64,000 nucleotides of DNA, from the NCBI GenBank assembly GCA_003246295.1, contig QKAS01000032.1, forward strand, positions 1 to 64,000, given 5' to 3'. This stretch comes from Clostridia bacterium (GTDB lineage: Bacteria; Bacillota; Clostridia; Lachnospirales; Lachnospiraceae). Made by a program: the position numbers and the translations under genes. Below the pieces are notes generated by a model. That model was not told the DNA's origin and ran no database searches. It saw nothing but the letters and a program-made list of their open reading frames with translations. Below are positions 37,159 through 45,289 of this stretch, one piece after another. The stretch's first letter is position 1. Each line of letters opens with the position of its first letter.

Positions 37159-38820
37159 TTAAGATTCCTCTCTCATGAGATGAAGGCTGATCGCCACTTT
37201 GTTGATTTGTTTTCCAAGTGGAAGCATATCCAGAATTCTTTTATCTAATGCTTTATATGTAATTAATAACACAAAATAACAAACCCAGGCAATGATAAGA
37301 CTAAGTATAAATGTAATGCTATCACCTATGACTGGCTTAAGTAACTGATTCACTAAAAATAATAGAATACCTGTAGCTACGCAAGAAGTAAAAGAAACAA
37401 GAATATAGTTTCCAGGTTCTCTTTTCATCTTAAAATATTTTCGTATGGTAAGCTGATTCAATATATTAAAAACAAAAAGCATCATTACTTCAGAAATCAT
37501 TACCGCTTCTATCTGCATACCTGTAAAACGGAACAGCACAATCATCACGACATAATGAACACATGTACTTATCAGAAAGTAAACAATAAAAACTCTGTTT
37601 TTCTTTATGCCACTCATTACACTGTATTGAAGCATTGCAATTGCTAAAAGCAATACACCAATCGCACCAATTCTGAGTAAAATGACTGCTGTTTCCAAAT
37701 TCCCATTAAATATAGTACTTAAAATTGCTTCTGAGGCCAACCCGAAAAAAATAACCCAGGGAAGTGACATCATAACCACAATTTGAAAATGTTTATGTAT
37801 CTTATCTTTTATAATTCTATTATCTACTCGACCAAATTGATGCTGTAGCTCGGTTTCCAGTACTTTTCGGCCTGAAGATACGGCAACAGCCGCAAGAAAT
37901 ACTAAACTCAATACTCTCCCATAGAGATTACCCCACTGTGTGAAGACAGCTGTCTGTGGTAAAGAATTGCTCATATTGGTAACAAATATGTAAAGCTCAA
38001 TCAATAGAAATGAAGTGATAAACAACCCTTGTAGTCCGGTAGAAAGAATACTTTGTAACAATCCTCTCCCTAATCGTTGCCATGATTCTTTTGTTTCCAT
38101 CACTTCTTTCGTTAACTGATGTTTAAATTGTCTGTTGTGACTTCCAAAGACAAAAAATAAAAATAAAAACCCTATCGCCAAACCGGAAAGTAATGCAATA
38201 AAACCTCCCATTCCTGCATAGGCGGCTGAATACTCTTCCTGATTCATTAATTTACTGACTTTAAGGCCATAACGATAATAAAAAATCAATAATGGAATGC
38301 CCGCAATGATAGCAATGACACGCTGTATCAAATAATAAAAAGCAGACGGCATCATTGTTCCTAATCCTTGAAAATAACCATAAATGGGGGCAGATAAAAA
38401 GGCCAGAAAAATACAAAATGCTGAAATGCGAATAGAAAATGCAGACATTGTACTATGTAAGAAAAACACTGATATCTGATTGGAGCATAAATAAACCGCA
38501 CTTCCAATGATTAGCCCTAATATTGCAGAGATGACTGTCGCTGTTCTTCTCAGCGTCAATACATTCTTAAAATAACCTTTACTAATTCTACTTGCTGTCA
38601 TACGTTCGACAGTATAAGATATGGAAGCGCATAACGATGCTGTTGTGAAAAAATACAATTCAAAGGCAACAGAAAAATAGGTGATTGAAGAATCACCTCC
38701 AATATTAATCATCAATATTTTAAATACTGTCATGAGAATCAACCCTGCAATTGCAACATTGGATAGTCGTTTCGTTCGATGAATCAAATTATTATTTTTT
38801 TTCATTTTTCTGTTATTCAT
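37159..38820 (-). CDS. Polysaccharide biosynthesis/flippase-like membrane protein (SpoVB/MurJ-type)
   Basis: A 553-residue polytopic membrane protein with about 14 hydrophobic segments, matching the MOP/MATE-type flippases (SpoVB, MurJ and polysaccharide export proteins). Such proteins move lipid-linked sugars across the membrane. It begins 3 bases after the ybeY stop. Which lipid it moves is not clear; a wall or spore role is plausible but not shown. Confidence 0.8.
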   Translation of the reverse strand: MNNRKMKKNNNLIHRTKRLSNVAIAGLILMTVFKILMINIGGDSSITYFSVAFELYFFTTASLCASISYTVERMTASRISKGYFKNVLTLRRTATVISAILGLIIGSAVYLCSNQISVFFLHSTMSAFSIRISAFCIFLAFLSAPIYGYFQGLGTMMPSAFYYLIQRVIAIIAGIPLLIFYYRYGLKVSKLMNQEEYSAAYAGMGGFIALLSGLAIGFLFLFFVFGSHNRQFKHQLTKEVMETKESWQRLGRGLLQSILSTGLQGLFITSFLLIELYIFVTNMSNSLPQTAVFTQWGNLYGRVLSLVFLAAVAVSSGRKVLETELQHQFGRVDNRIIKDKIHKHFQIVVMMSLPWVIFFGLASEAILSTIFNGNLETAVILLRIGAIGVLLLAIAMLQYSVMSGIKKNRVFIVYFLISTCVHYVVMIVLFRFTGMQIEAVMISEVMMLFVFNILNQLTIRKYFKMKREPGNYILVSFTSCVATGILLFLVNQLLKPVIGDSITFILSLIIAWVCYFVLLITYKALDKRILDMLPLGKQINKVAISLHLMREES

Positions 38821-38823
38821 TGT

Positions 38824-39324
38824 CTATTCTCTTGTAATATTTAAGGAATTAAGAATGGCTTCCTGCTTAGGTTCCATAATAGCTGCATCCTCTTCATCCA
38901 TATGATCATATCCCAATAAGTGTAACATACTATGTACTATTAGAAAAGCAAATTCTCTTTTTAACGTATGTCCATACTCCTCTGCCTGACTATAAACTTT
39001 ATTGATAGAAATGATAATATCACCAAGAATAATCTCGTTTGATTCAGGATTTATAAAATCAATTTCATTTCCTTCCACGCAAGAAAAATCAGATGGGCTA
39101 TCATAATCTAAATTTGGAAATGACAAAACATCTGTTTCTTTCTCGATTCCTCTGAACTCTGTATTATACCTCTTTATCCCTTCGTTATCAGTTAATAGAA
39201 TGCTAACCTCTGTTTCGAATGGACATGCCTCGGTATCCAAAACCTTTTCAATCACAAGTTTTGCCAGTTGTTCAGTATCAAAAGGCAGTGTGCTTTCCGT
39301 TTCATTTTCAACGTAAAAAGTCAT
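38824..39324 (-). CDS. ybeY: Endoribonuclease YbeY
   Basis: A 166-residue metalloprotein with the zinc motif HSMLHLLGYDH, in which His131, His135 and His141 are the ligands. YbeY takes part in 16S rRNA 3'-end maturation and ribosome quality control. It overlaps the 3' end of the PgpH-like gene by 17 bases. The order phoH, PgpH-like, ybeY is the usual one in Firmicutes, often followed by dgkA and era, which are missing here. Confidence 0.95.
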   Translation of the reverse strand: MTFYVENETESTLPFDTEQLAKLVIEKVLDTEACPFETEVSILLTDNEGIKRYNTEFRGIEKETDVLSFPNLDYDSPSDFSCVEGNEIDFINPESNEIILGDIIISINKVYSQAEEYGHTLKREFAFLIVHSMLHLLGYDHMDEEDAAIMEPKQEAILNSLNITRE

Positions 39325-40492
39325 AATACAATTTCTCCTTCACAAACATAGTCTCGAGTAGGTAAACCTCTTCTAACGTTAAACTACAGTTTTTTAAGCA
39401 ATTTGATTCTAGCTTCTTCTGAAAAATAGCATGTACAATCTTATCATAATTAAGTTCTGTCTCTGGATTTTTTTTTATCAGGTACATAACAGCAGAAATA
39501 ACAGCATCTGCAAAATACACAATTGTTTCTTCTTTATCAATTATGCTTTTATCAGGTTTCTGATAGTGAATTAATGTTTGAATCAGTTCTGGTGGAAATT
39601 CATATTGTTGTAATATTTCAATAGATTCCTCTGTAGATTTTATTCCAATATAATCTTGTAATCTGTGATAATAACCCAGCGCTCTTGACAGTTCTTTGTC
39701 TCCGCCAATCAAATTAACAGCTTTATCACAAAAATATGATGTATGTATGGCATGAAAATAGTTTTCCCTGGAAGCCTCTTTTAAAGAAACAATCAATTTG
39801 TATTCCTGATCATTTATTTCCATATATTTTTCACGATACTTATGAATTCTTCCAAAGCTATAATACTTCAAATAGAGCAGCGAAAGCAGCACAGTTACAA
39901 AGATATTAATCAAAGGGATTAAAAACACTTCTGTTTTCCTTATGGGATCAGCAACACTCATGATATTTGCAGTCAACATCATGACCATAACAGAAACTGA
40001 TAAAAAAAGAGGAATTCCAATTCTATATTCTTTATCAACTTTGCTAAAAAACAAAATTGTTGCTAAACCAGCAATGAAATATAACATAAAAACAGCAATT
40101 CCAGCATTGGTAATGATTACAGTCCCTGCTAAAAACAATGCATATGCAAAAATTGCTAATACAGTGTCTGAATTTAGAACAAGAATTAATGCAATCACTG
40201 GAAATGGCCATGCCTCCTGTGGTAAAAACGGAAATAATAATAATCCTAATACACCAGAAAGATATCCCTGCAAGAACCATTTCATATGAAATTGAAGATT
40301 TTCATTTTCTTTTTCAGAGACAAGAAAAAATACAAAACCTGCTAATATTGATAGCAGAACAAACAAATGCACCATCTGTATTAAAGAATGCTGTTGTCTG
40401 ATCCATAGTATTGGAAACACTAAGTAGATTAACAGAAATGCCACCTTACTTACGTTTCGTGATTTTTTTTTGAATGCTCCTTTTTCTTTCAT
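39308..40492 (-). CDS. PgpH-like 7TM protein with a degenerate HD domain
   Basis: The likely start is the ATG at 40492 (MKEKGAFKKK), which overlaps phoH; a longer TTG frame from 40567 has no ribosome site. The 394-residue product has about seven membrane helices and a C-terminal domain that follows the order of the PgpH HD domain (ALGYYH, FADAVISAV, CSLTLEEV). The HD pair itself is replaced by HR (YYHRLQD) and the second motif HHGT by IHYQK. It also lacks the long extracellular domain of PgpH (about 700 residues). It is therefore probably not an active c-di-AMP phosphodiesterase. Position between phoH and ybeY supports descent from pgpH. Confidence 0.75.
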   Translation of the reverse strand: MKEKGAFKKKSRNVSKVAFLLIYLVFPILWIRQQHSLIQMVHLFVLLSILAGFVFFLVSEKENENLQFHMKWFLQGYLSGVLGLLLFPFLPQEAWPFPVIALILVLNSDTVLAIFAYALFLAGTVIITNAGIAVFMLYFIAGLATILFFSKVDKEYRIGIPLFLSVSVMVMMLTANIMSVADPIRKTEVFLIPLINIFVTVLLSLLYLKYYSFGRIHKYREKYMEINDQEYKLIVSLKEASRENYFHAIHTSYFCDKAVNLIGGDKELSRALGYYHRLQDYIGIKSTEESIEILQQYEFPPELIQTLIHYQKPDKSIIDKEETIVYFADAVISAVMYLIKKNPETELNYDKIVHAIFQKKLESNCLKNCSLTLEEVYLLETMFVKEKLYYDFLR

Positions 40493-41480
40493 GATTGTTT
40501 GCTTTCCCTGCCTCATGCTGGTTTTGTGATTCATAGGATTCATATGCTTTAACAATTTTTTGGACAAGTGGATGTCTTACAACATCCTTACTTGTAAGCC
40601 TGCAAAATGAGATGTCATCTAATTTCGAAAGAACTCTGATTGCAATATCAAGACCTGAAATCGCACCAGGTGCTAAATCTTTTTGTGTTGTATCCCCTGT
40701 AATAATAACTTTTGACCCAAACCCTATTCTTGTTAGAAACATTTTCATTTGCGCCGGCGTTGTGTTCTGCGCTTCGTCAAGAATAATATACGCATTGTCA
40801 AGAGTGCGTCCTCGCATATATGCAAGCGGCGCAACTTCAATCAGTCCTTTTTCCATATTTTTGACAAAACTCTCTGCTCCCATAATTTCATAAAGTGCAT
40901 CATAAAGAGGTCTTAAATATGGATCTACTTTACTTTGCAGATCGCCTGGTAAAAACCCAAGTTTTTCCCCTGCTTCAATTGCAGGTCTGGTTAATATAAT
41001 TCGTCCAACTTCATTATTTTTGAAAGCTGTGATGGCCATAGCCATTGCAAGATAAGTCTTCCCTGTTCCTGCTGGCCCAATTCCAAATACTATCATTTTA
41101 TTCTTAATTGAATCAACATATTGTTTCTGCCCAAGTGTCTTGGGTTTGATAGGCTTACCTGTTACAGTATGACAGATTAAATTTCCATCCAGTTTTAACA
41201 ATGTGTCTTCTTGTTCTTCTTGATTCATTTCAATTGAATAATTAACATTTTGTGAAGCGATAGTATTTCCCCTTCTTGAGTATGCCAGAAGTTCTTCTAT
41301 TATTTTAAATGCTCTTGTTACTTGTTCAAATTCTTCTCCAGAGATTTTAATCTCATCACCTCTGTTTACAATTGTTACTGCAAGATCATCCTCTATTTTT
41401 CTTATGTGCTCATCTTCTTTCCCAAAAAGATTCATAAGATGAGAAGCATCTGCCTCAATCGATTTTTCAAAATATCCCAT
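40446..41480 (-). CDS. PhoH family ATPase
   Basis: A 344-residue protein with an N-terminal KH-like region and a P-loop ATPase domain: Walker A GPAGTGKT at about 135-142 and Walker B with ILDEAQN. PhoH proteins are thought to be RNA-acting ATPases or helicases and are generally encoded beside ybeY. Its 3' end overlaps the PgpH-like gene. The C-terminal tail is very basic (KRKRS..KKITKRK region), which fits nucleic-acid binding. Confidence 0.9.
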   Translation of the reverse strand: MGYFEKSIEADASHLMNLFGKEDEHIRKIEDDLAVTIVNRGDEIKISGEEFEQVTRAFKIIEELLAYSRRGNTIASQNVNYSIEMNQEEQEDTLLKLDGNLICHTVTGKPIKPKTLGQKQYVDSIKNKMIVFGIGPAGTGKTYLAMAMAITAFKNNEVGRIILTRPAIEAGEKLGFLPGDLQSKVDPYLRPLYDALYEIMGAESFVKNMEKGLIEVAPLAYMRGRTLDNAYIILDEAQNTTPAQMKMFLTRIGFGSKVIITGDTTQKDLAPGAISGLDIAIRVLSKLDDISFCRLTSKDVVRHPLVQKIVKAYESYESQNQHEAGKANNHERKRSIQKKITKRK

Positions 41481-41541
41481 TTTTATTTTGTCCTATTCTA
41501 ATTTTGACAATATCATTCTGTATTAATTTCATTGTATATTT

Positions 41542-42021
41542 TTATTTATGATAAGGTTCTCCATTTATAATTCGAAATCCTCTGTAAATTTGTTCTGCTA
41601 ATATGACCCTCATTAGTTGGTGTGGAAACGTCATTTCTGAAAAACTCAAAGCAAAATTGGAACGTTTCTTTACAGTTTCATGAAGTCCAAGAGATCCTCC
41701 AATCACAAAAACAATACTACTTTTTCCAGTAATTCCAAATGTTTCAATTTTTTCTGCAAATGCAACAGAATCTAATTGTCTACCTTCGATTTCAAGTGTA
41801 ATCACAGTATCATCATCTTTAATATGTTTAAGAATACGCTGACATTCTTTCTCAAGAATCAAGTCTACTTCTCTGTCACTGCAATGATCCAGTGTCTTTT
41901 CATCTGCAACTTCAATGATTGTCATTTTACAATATCTTGTCAATCTTTTCTGATATTCCTCTAATGCATCACGATAAAATTTTTCTTTCACTTTTCCTAC
42001 TGTGATAATGGTAATATTCAT
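41542..42021 (-). CDS. rlmH: 23S rRNA (pseudouridine1915-N3)-methyltransferase RlmH
   Basis: A 159-residue SPOUT methyltransferase with the SAM-binding segment FVIGGSLGLHE and the C-terminal LAEQIYRGFRIINGEPYHK, diagnostic of RlmH. It methylates the pseudouridine at position 1915 of 23S rRNA. It overlaps the upstream zinc-ribbon gene by 4 bases (ATGA), so translation is coupled. The end of the protein matches the usual length (about 159 residues). Confidence 0.96.
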   Translation of the reverse strand: MNITIITVGKVKEKFYRDALEEYQKRLTRYCKMTIIEVADEKTLDHCSDREVDLILEKECQRILKHIKDDDTVITLEIEGRQLDSVAFAEKIETFGITGKSSIVFVIGGSLGLHETVKKRSNFALSFSEMTFPHQLMRVILAEQIYRGFRIINGEPYHK

Positions 42022-42863
42022 ATATTTCCTTCTGAATCATCATAAATGGCTGGATATATTTCCTCAACAAGGGCATCAAGAAACCCTTCATCAAGATTTA
42101 AATATGTTTCTCTTATACATTCTTTCATTCTATCAATTCTTTTAAAATATCTGACTTCGTCTGGAATCTGTTCCGTTTCAAAAACCTGATCTATATTTAA
42201 AGGATTAAGATTTCCCTTACACCATTCCATAATTTCTTTGGATAAGTGATTTTCCATAACTGCATCCTGGCTTGACTTTTTATAAGAACGATAAGATGCA
42301 ATTCCTGAAACAAGGAATAGCATAAACATACCACCCATAATAAGGTAAGTCAGTATACCAAACCTGACGGGAAACATTCCAATTAATGCCATAACAAGAA
42401 AAACAAGTCCAAGAATTCCCACACTAACAAGTGTATATGCTGATGTTTTATAGTTTTCAGCCTTATCTTTTTGCGTAGTATAACTACTTTTCATGGATTG
42501 ATTTGGTCTCAAAGGATTTTCATCAGATTCAGCCGATTCCATCTCATCATCAGAATGATTCAAATTTGTCATTTCCGTTTTCGCTTTATGCATACTATAA
42601 ACAGAAATCATTTGTTTTACGCGTTTTTCCAAAGAAGCAGGTACAACCAATTCAAAAAAATTATCCTCTTCTGATGGTCTGATGATTGCTTTCGTAAACT
42701 CATTCGCTTCTAAAAATGTATTAAGTTTATAAATTTCTTCTTCCTCACCAAAAATCACCGGAACGAAATCTTCTTCAAGTTGTTCGACAAGTGTAACATG
42801 GCAATCAGCACATTCTTTAATTCCATCAACATATTCATTTTTACAGTTAGGACACCACGGCAT
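42018..42863 (-). CDS. Zinc-ribbon membrane protein of unknown function
   Basis: A 281-residue protein with an N-terminal zinc ribbon (Cys4, Cys7, Cys18, Cys21), a DUF2007-like segment (FGEEEEIYKLNTFLEANEF), an acidic linker, two membrane helices at about 140-188, and a charged helical C-terminus. It overlaps rlmH by 4 bases. No function is known; the zinc ribbon and helices suggest a membrane-bound adaptor. A stable hairpin lies upstream, at the end of the nfn operon. Confidence 0.75.
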   Translation of the reverse strand: MPWCPNCKNEYVDGIKECADCHVTLVEQLEEDFVPVIFGEEEEIYKLNTFLEANEFTKAIIRPSEEDNFFELVVPASLEKRVKQMISVYSMHKAKTEMTNLNHSDDEMESAESDENPLRPNQSMKSSYTTQKDKAENYKTSAYTLVSVGILGLVFLVMALIGMFPVRFGILTYLIMGGMFMLFLVSGIASYRSYKKSSQDAVMENHLSKEIMEWCKGNLNPLNIDQVFETEQIPDEVRYFKRIDRMKECIRETYLNLDEGFLDALVEEIYPAIYDDSEGNI

Positions 42864-42894
42864 ATCAGTTACCTCCAGTTTGATTCATACTACG

Positions 42895-42922
42895 AAAGGT
42901 GCGTAAATCAATACGCACCTTT
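42895..42922 (-). terminator. Hairpin after nfnB
   Basis: An 11-bp perfect stem AAAGGTGCGTA/TACGCACCTTT with a 6-base loop lies about 20 bases beyond the nfnB stop. The T run is only three bases on the minus strand, so it may be a moderate terminator. Confidence 0.6.
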
Positions 42923-42940
42923 ATTAGGCTTTCTTTATTA

Positions 42941-44326
42941 CTACAGTGAGCTCAGGTATTCATGCATCGCTTTTGCTGCTGTTTTTCCCGCACCCATGGC
43001 AAGTATTACGGTTGCTGCTCCTGTAACCGCATCTCCACCTGCATATACTTTATCCTTCGTTGTTTTTCCAGTTTCTTCGTCAACAACAAGACATTTATAT
43101 CTGTTTGTTTCAAGACCTTTTGTTGTAGAAGAAATAAGTGGATTTGGTGAGGTTCCCAGTGACATAATTACCATATCCAGATCCATAACAAATTCAGAGC
43201 CAGTTACTTCAACTGGTTTTCTTCTGCCTGAAGCATCTGGTTCCCCCAATTCCATTTTGATACATTTCATTCCTTTTACCCAGCCATTTTCATCAGCCAG
43301 TATTTCAATAGGATTGGTGAGAAGATCAAAAATAATTCCTTCTTCTTTTGCATGATGAACTTCTTCTACTCTGGCAGGAAGTTCTTCTTCACTTCTTCTA
43401 TATACGATATGTGTTTCAGCACCCAGACGAAGTGCTGTTCTTGCAGCATCCATAGCTACGTTACCACCGCCTACAACAGCAACTCTTTTACCTCTCATGA
43501 TAGGGGTTGTGCTATCTTCCTTGAATGCTTTCATTAAATTACTTCTTGTAAGGTATTCATTTGCAGAGAAAACACCATTGGACTGTTCTCCAGGAATACC
43601 CATAAACTTAGGCAATCCAGCACCTGATCCTATAAATACTGCATCAAATCCCTCTTCTTCCAGTAATTCATCAATCGTTGTTGCCTTTCCAATAACTACA
43701 TCCGTCTCAATTTTTACGCCTAACGACAGTACGTTATCAATTTCTTTTCTAACCACTTTTTCTTTTGGAAGTCTGAACTCTGGAATACCATATACAAGAA
43801 CGCCTCCTGGTTCATGTAGTGCCTCAAATATAGTTACATCATATCCAAGTTTTGCTAAATCTCCAGCACATGTGATTCCTGCAGGCCCGCATCCAATCAC
43901 TGCGACCTTTTTATCGATTTTATTTTTAGCTTTTTCGGGTTTAATTCCATGTTCCAGCGCCCAATCTGCAACAAAACGCTCTAATTTACCAATAGATACC
44001 GGTTCCCCTTTTATTCCTCTGATACATCTTTCTTCACACTGCGTTTCCTGTGGACAGACACGTCCACATACAGATGGTAACGCTGAGGATTCATTGATAA
44101 TGTGGTATGCTGATTCTATATCACCTGCTTTTACCTTTTGAATAAATGCAGGAATATCGATGGATACAGGGCAGCCATTTCTACAAGGTGCATTTTTACA
44201 ATTAATACATCTTTCAGCTTCCAGCATAGCTTCTTCTAATGTATAGCCAAGACAAACTTCTTCAAAGTTTGTTGCTCTTATCTTTGCATCCTGTTCACTG
44301 ATCGGTACTCTTTTTAAAACATCCAT
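42941..44326 (-). CDS. nfnB: NfnB, bifurcating transhydrogenase large subunit (GltD-like)
   Basis: A 461-residue protein with two cysteine groups for [4Fe-4S] clusters (Cys40, 43, 48, 52 and Cys87, 91, 97, 101), and an FAD motif GCGPAG at about 145-150 followed by an NADPH-binding domain. Alone it looks like a glutamate synthase small subunit, but it overlaps by one base the gene of a dihydroorotate-dehydrogenase-electron-transfer-like protein, the arrangement of NfnAB. That complex couples ferredoxin and NADH oxidation to NADP reduction by flavin-based electron bifurcation. Confidence 0.88.
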   Translation of the reverse strand: MDVLKRVPISEQDAKIRATNFEEVCLGYTLEEAMLEAERCINCKNAPCRNGCPVSIDIPAFIQKVKAGDIESAYHIINESSALPSVCGRVCPQETQCEERCIRGIKGEPVSIGKLERFVADWALEHGIKPEKAKNKIDKKVAVIGCGPAGITCAGDLAKLGYDVTIFEALHEPGGVLVYGIPEFRLPKEKVVRKEIDNVLSLGVKIETDVVIGKATTIDELLEEEGFDAVFIGSGAGLPKFMGIPGEQSNGVFSANEYLTRSNLMKAFKEDSTTPIMRGKRVAVVGGGNVAMDAARTALRLGAETHIVYRRSEEELPARVEEVHHAKEEGIIFDLLTNPIEILADENGWVKGMKCIKMELGEPDASGRRKPVEVTGSEFVMDLDMVIMSLGTSPNPLISSTTKGLETNRYKCLVVDEETGKTTKDKVYAGGDAVTGAATVILAMGAGKTAAKAMHEYLSSL

Positions 44327-45216
44327 TACTCGTCACCTCCGCACTGTCCACATCCACCATGATGTTTATCGCCTTCCTGCACTTTTAACATTTCACGTCC
44401 TTCTATGGTTTTGTAGATCTGCTGTCTCTTCATCGCCTGATCAAAGTCTACAAGATGTCCATCAAATTCCGGTCCATCCACGCAGGCAAATTTCACTTCG
44501 TTTCCAACAGTTACTCTGCATGCTCCACACATACCAGTTCCATCTACCATAATAGGATTTAAACTTACAATGGTTGGAATCTGAAGTTCCTTTGTGGTCA
44601 TAGCTGCAAATTTCATCATGATCATTGGGCCAATTGCAACACAGAGATCATATTTTTTTCCTTCTTTTTCTACCAAATCCTTTATCACCTGTGTTACCAG
44701 ACCATGTCTACCATAGGAACCATCATCTGTAGTCACATAGAGATTTCCTGCAATTGCTTTCATTTTATCTTCCAGAATTACCAGGTCTTTTGTTTTTGCA
44801 CCAACAATTACATCTGCCTCCACGCCATGTTGTTTCAGCCATTTTACCTGAGGGTATACAGGTGCTGTTCCAACACCGCCTGCAACAAAAAGGATTTTCT
44901 TCTTTTTCAGTTCTTCTATATCTTCATGAACAAATTCCGAAGCGCATCCGAGTGGCCCAACAAAATCCACAAAATGATCGCCCTCTTTCAATGTTGACAT
45001 AAACTGTGTTGCTCCGCCAACAATCTGAAATACGATTGAAACGGTGCCATTTTCTCTATCATAATCACAAATGGTTAAAGGAATTCTTTCACCATCTTTG
45101 CTGGTTCTTACGATGACAAACTGTCCAGGTTCACATGATTTGGCAACACGTTTTGCTTTGACTTCCATATAATAAATATTCGTTGCCAGTTCCTCTGTTT
45201 TAGTAATTTGATACAT
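44326..45216 (-). CDS. nfnA: NfnA, bifurcating transhydrogenase small subunit
   Basis: A 296-residue protein with an FAD-binding beta-barrel (RIPLTICDYD), a Rossmann NAD-binding segment (FVAGGVGTAPV), and C-terminal cysteines at about 230, 233 and 245 (MCGAC...FAC) that bind a [2Fe-2S] cluster. Its C-terminus is Gly/Cys-rich (GGCGQCGG). With NfnB it should form the NADH-dependent reduced ferredoxin:NADP oxidoreductase. It is the first gene of the operon, behind a clear promoter. Confidence 0.88.
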   Translation of the reverse strand: MYQITKTEELATNIYYMEVKAKRVAKSCEPGQFVIVRTSKDGERIPLTICDYDRENGTVSIVFQIVGGATQFMSTLKEGDHFVDFVGPLGCASEFVHEDIEELKKKKILFVAGGVGTAPVYPQVKWLKQHGVEADVIVGAKTKDLVILEDKMKAIAGNLYVTTDDGSYGRHGLVTQVIKDLVEKEGKKYDLCVAIGPMIMMKFAAMTTKELQIPTIVSLNPIMVDGTGMCGACRVTVGNEVKFACVDGPEFDGHLVDFDQAMKRQQIYKTIEGREMLKVQEGDKHHGGCGQCGGDE

Positions 45217-45257
45217 ATGCTCCTCCTAACAATGTGTTTAACACTACTCATTTTCTT

Positions 45258-45286
45258 ATCATAAAATAATGATATAAAAAATGCAA
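45258..45286 (-). promoter_or_regulatory. Promoter of nfnAB
   Basis: On the minus strand TTGCAT (45281-45286) and TATGAT (45258-45263) are 17 bases apart. A small palindrome GTGTTTAACAC (45234-45244) lies just downstream of the expected start. It is not a good match to the Rex box. Confidence 0.7.
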
Positions 45287-45289
45287 CTG

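Noticed and set aside
42780..44141. Long open frames on the plus strand opposite nfnB
   Set aside because: They are mirror frames of a clearly conserved gene, with low-complexity Ser/Thr/Phe-rich products and no ribosome binding sites.
45224..45250. Rex box in the nfnAB leader
   Set aside because: The palindrome GTGTTTAACAC only partly resembles the Rex consensus TTGTTAA-N4-TTAACAA and lacks the second half-site at the right distance.
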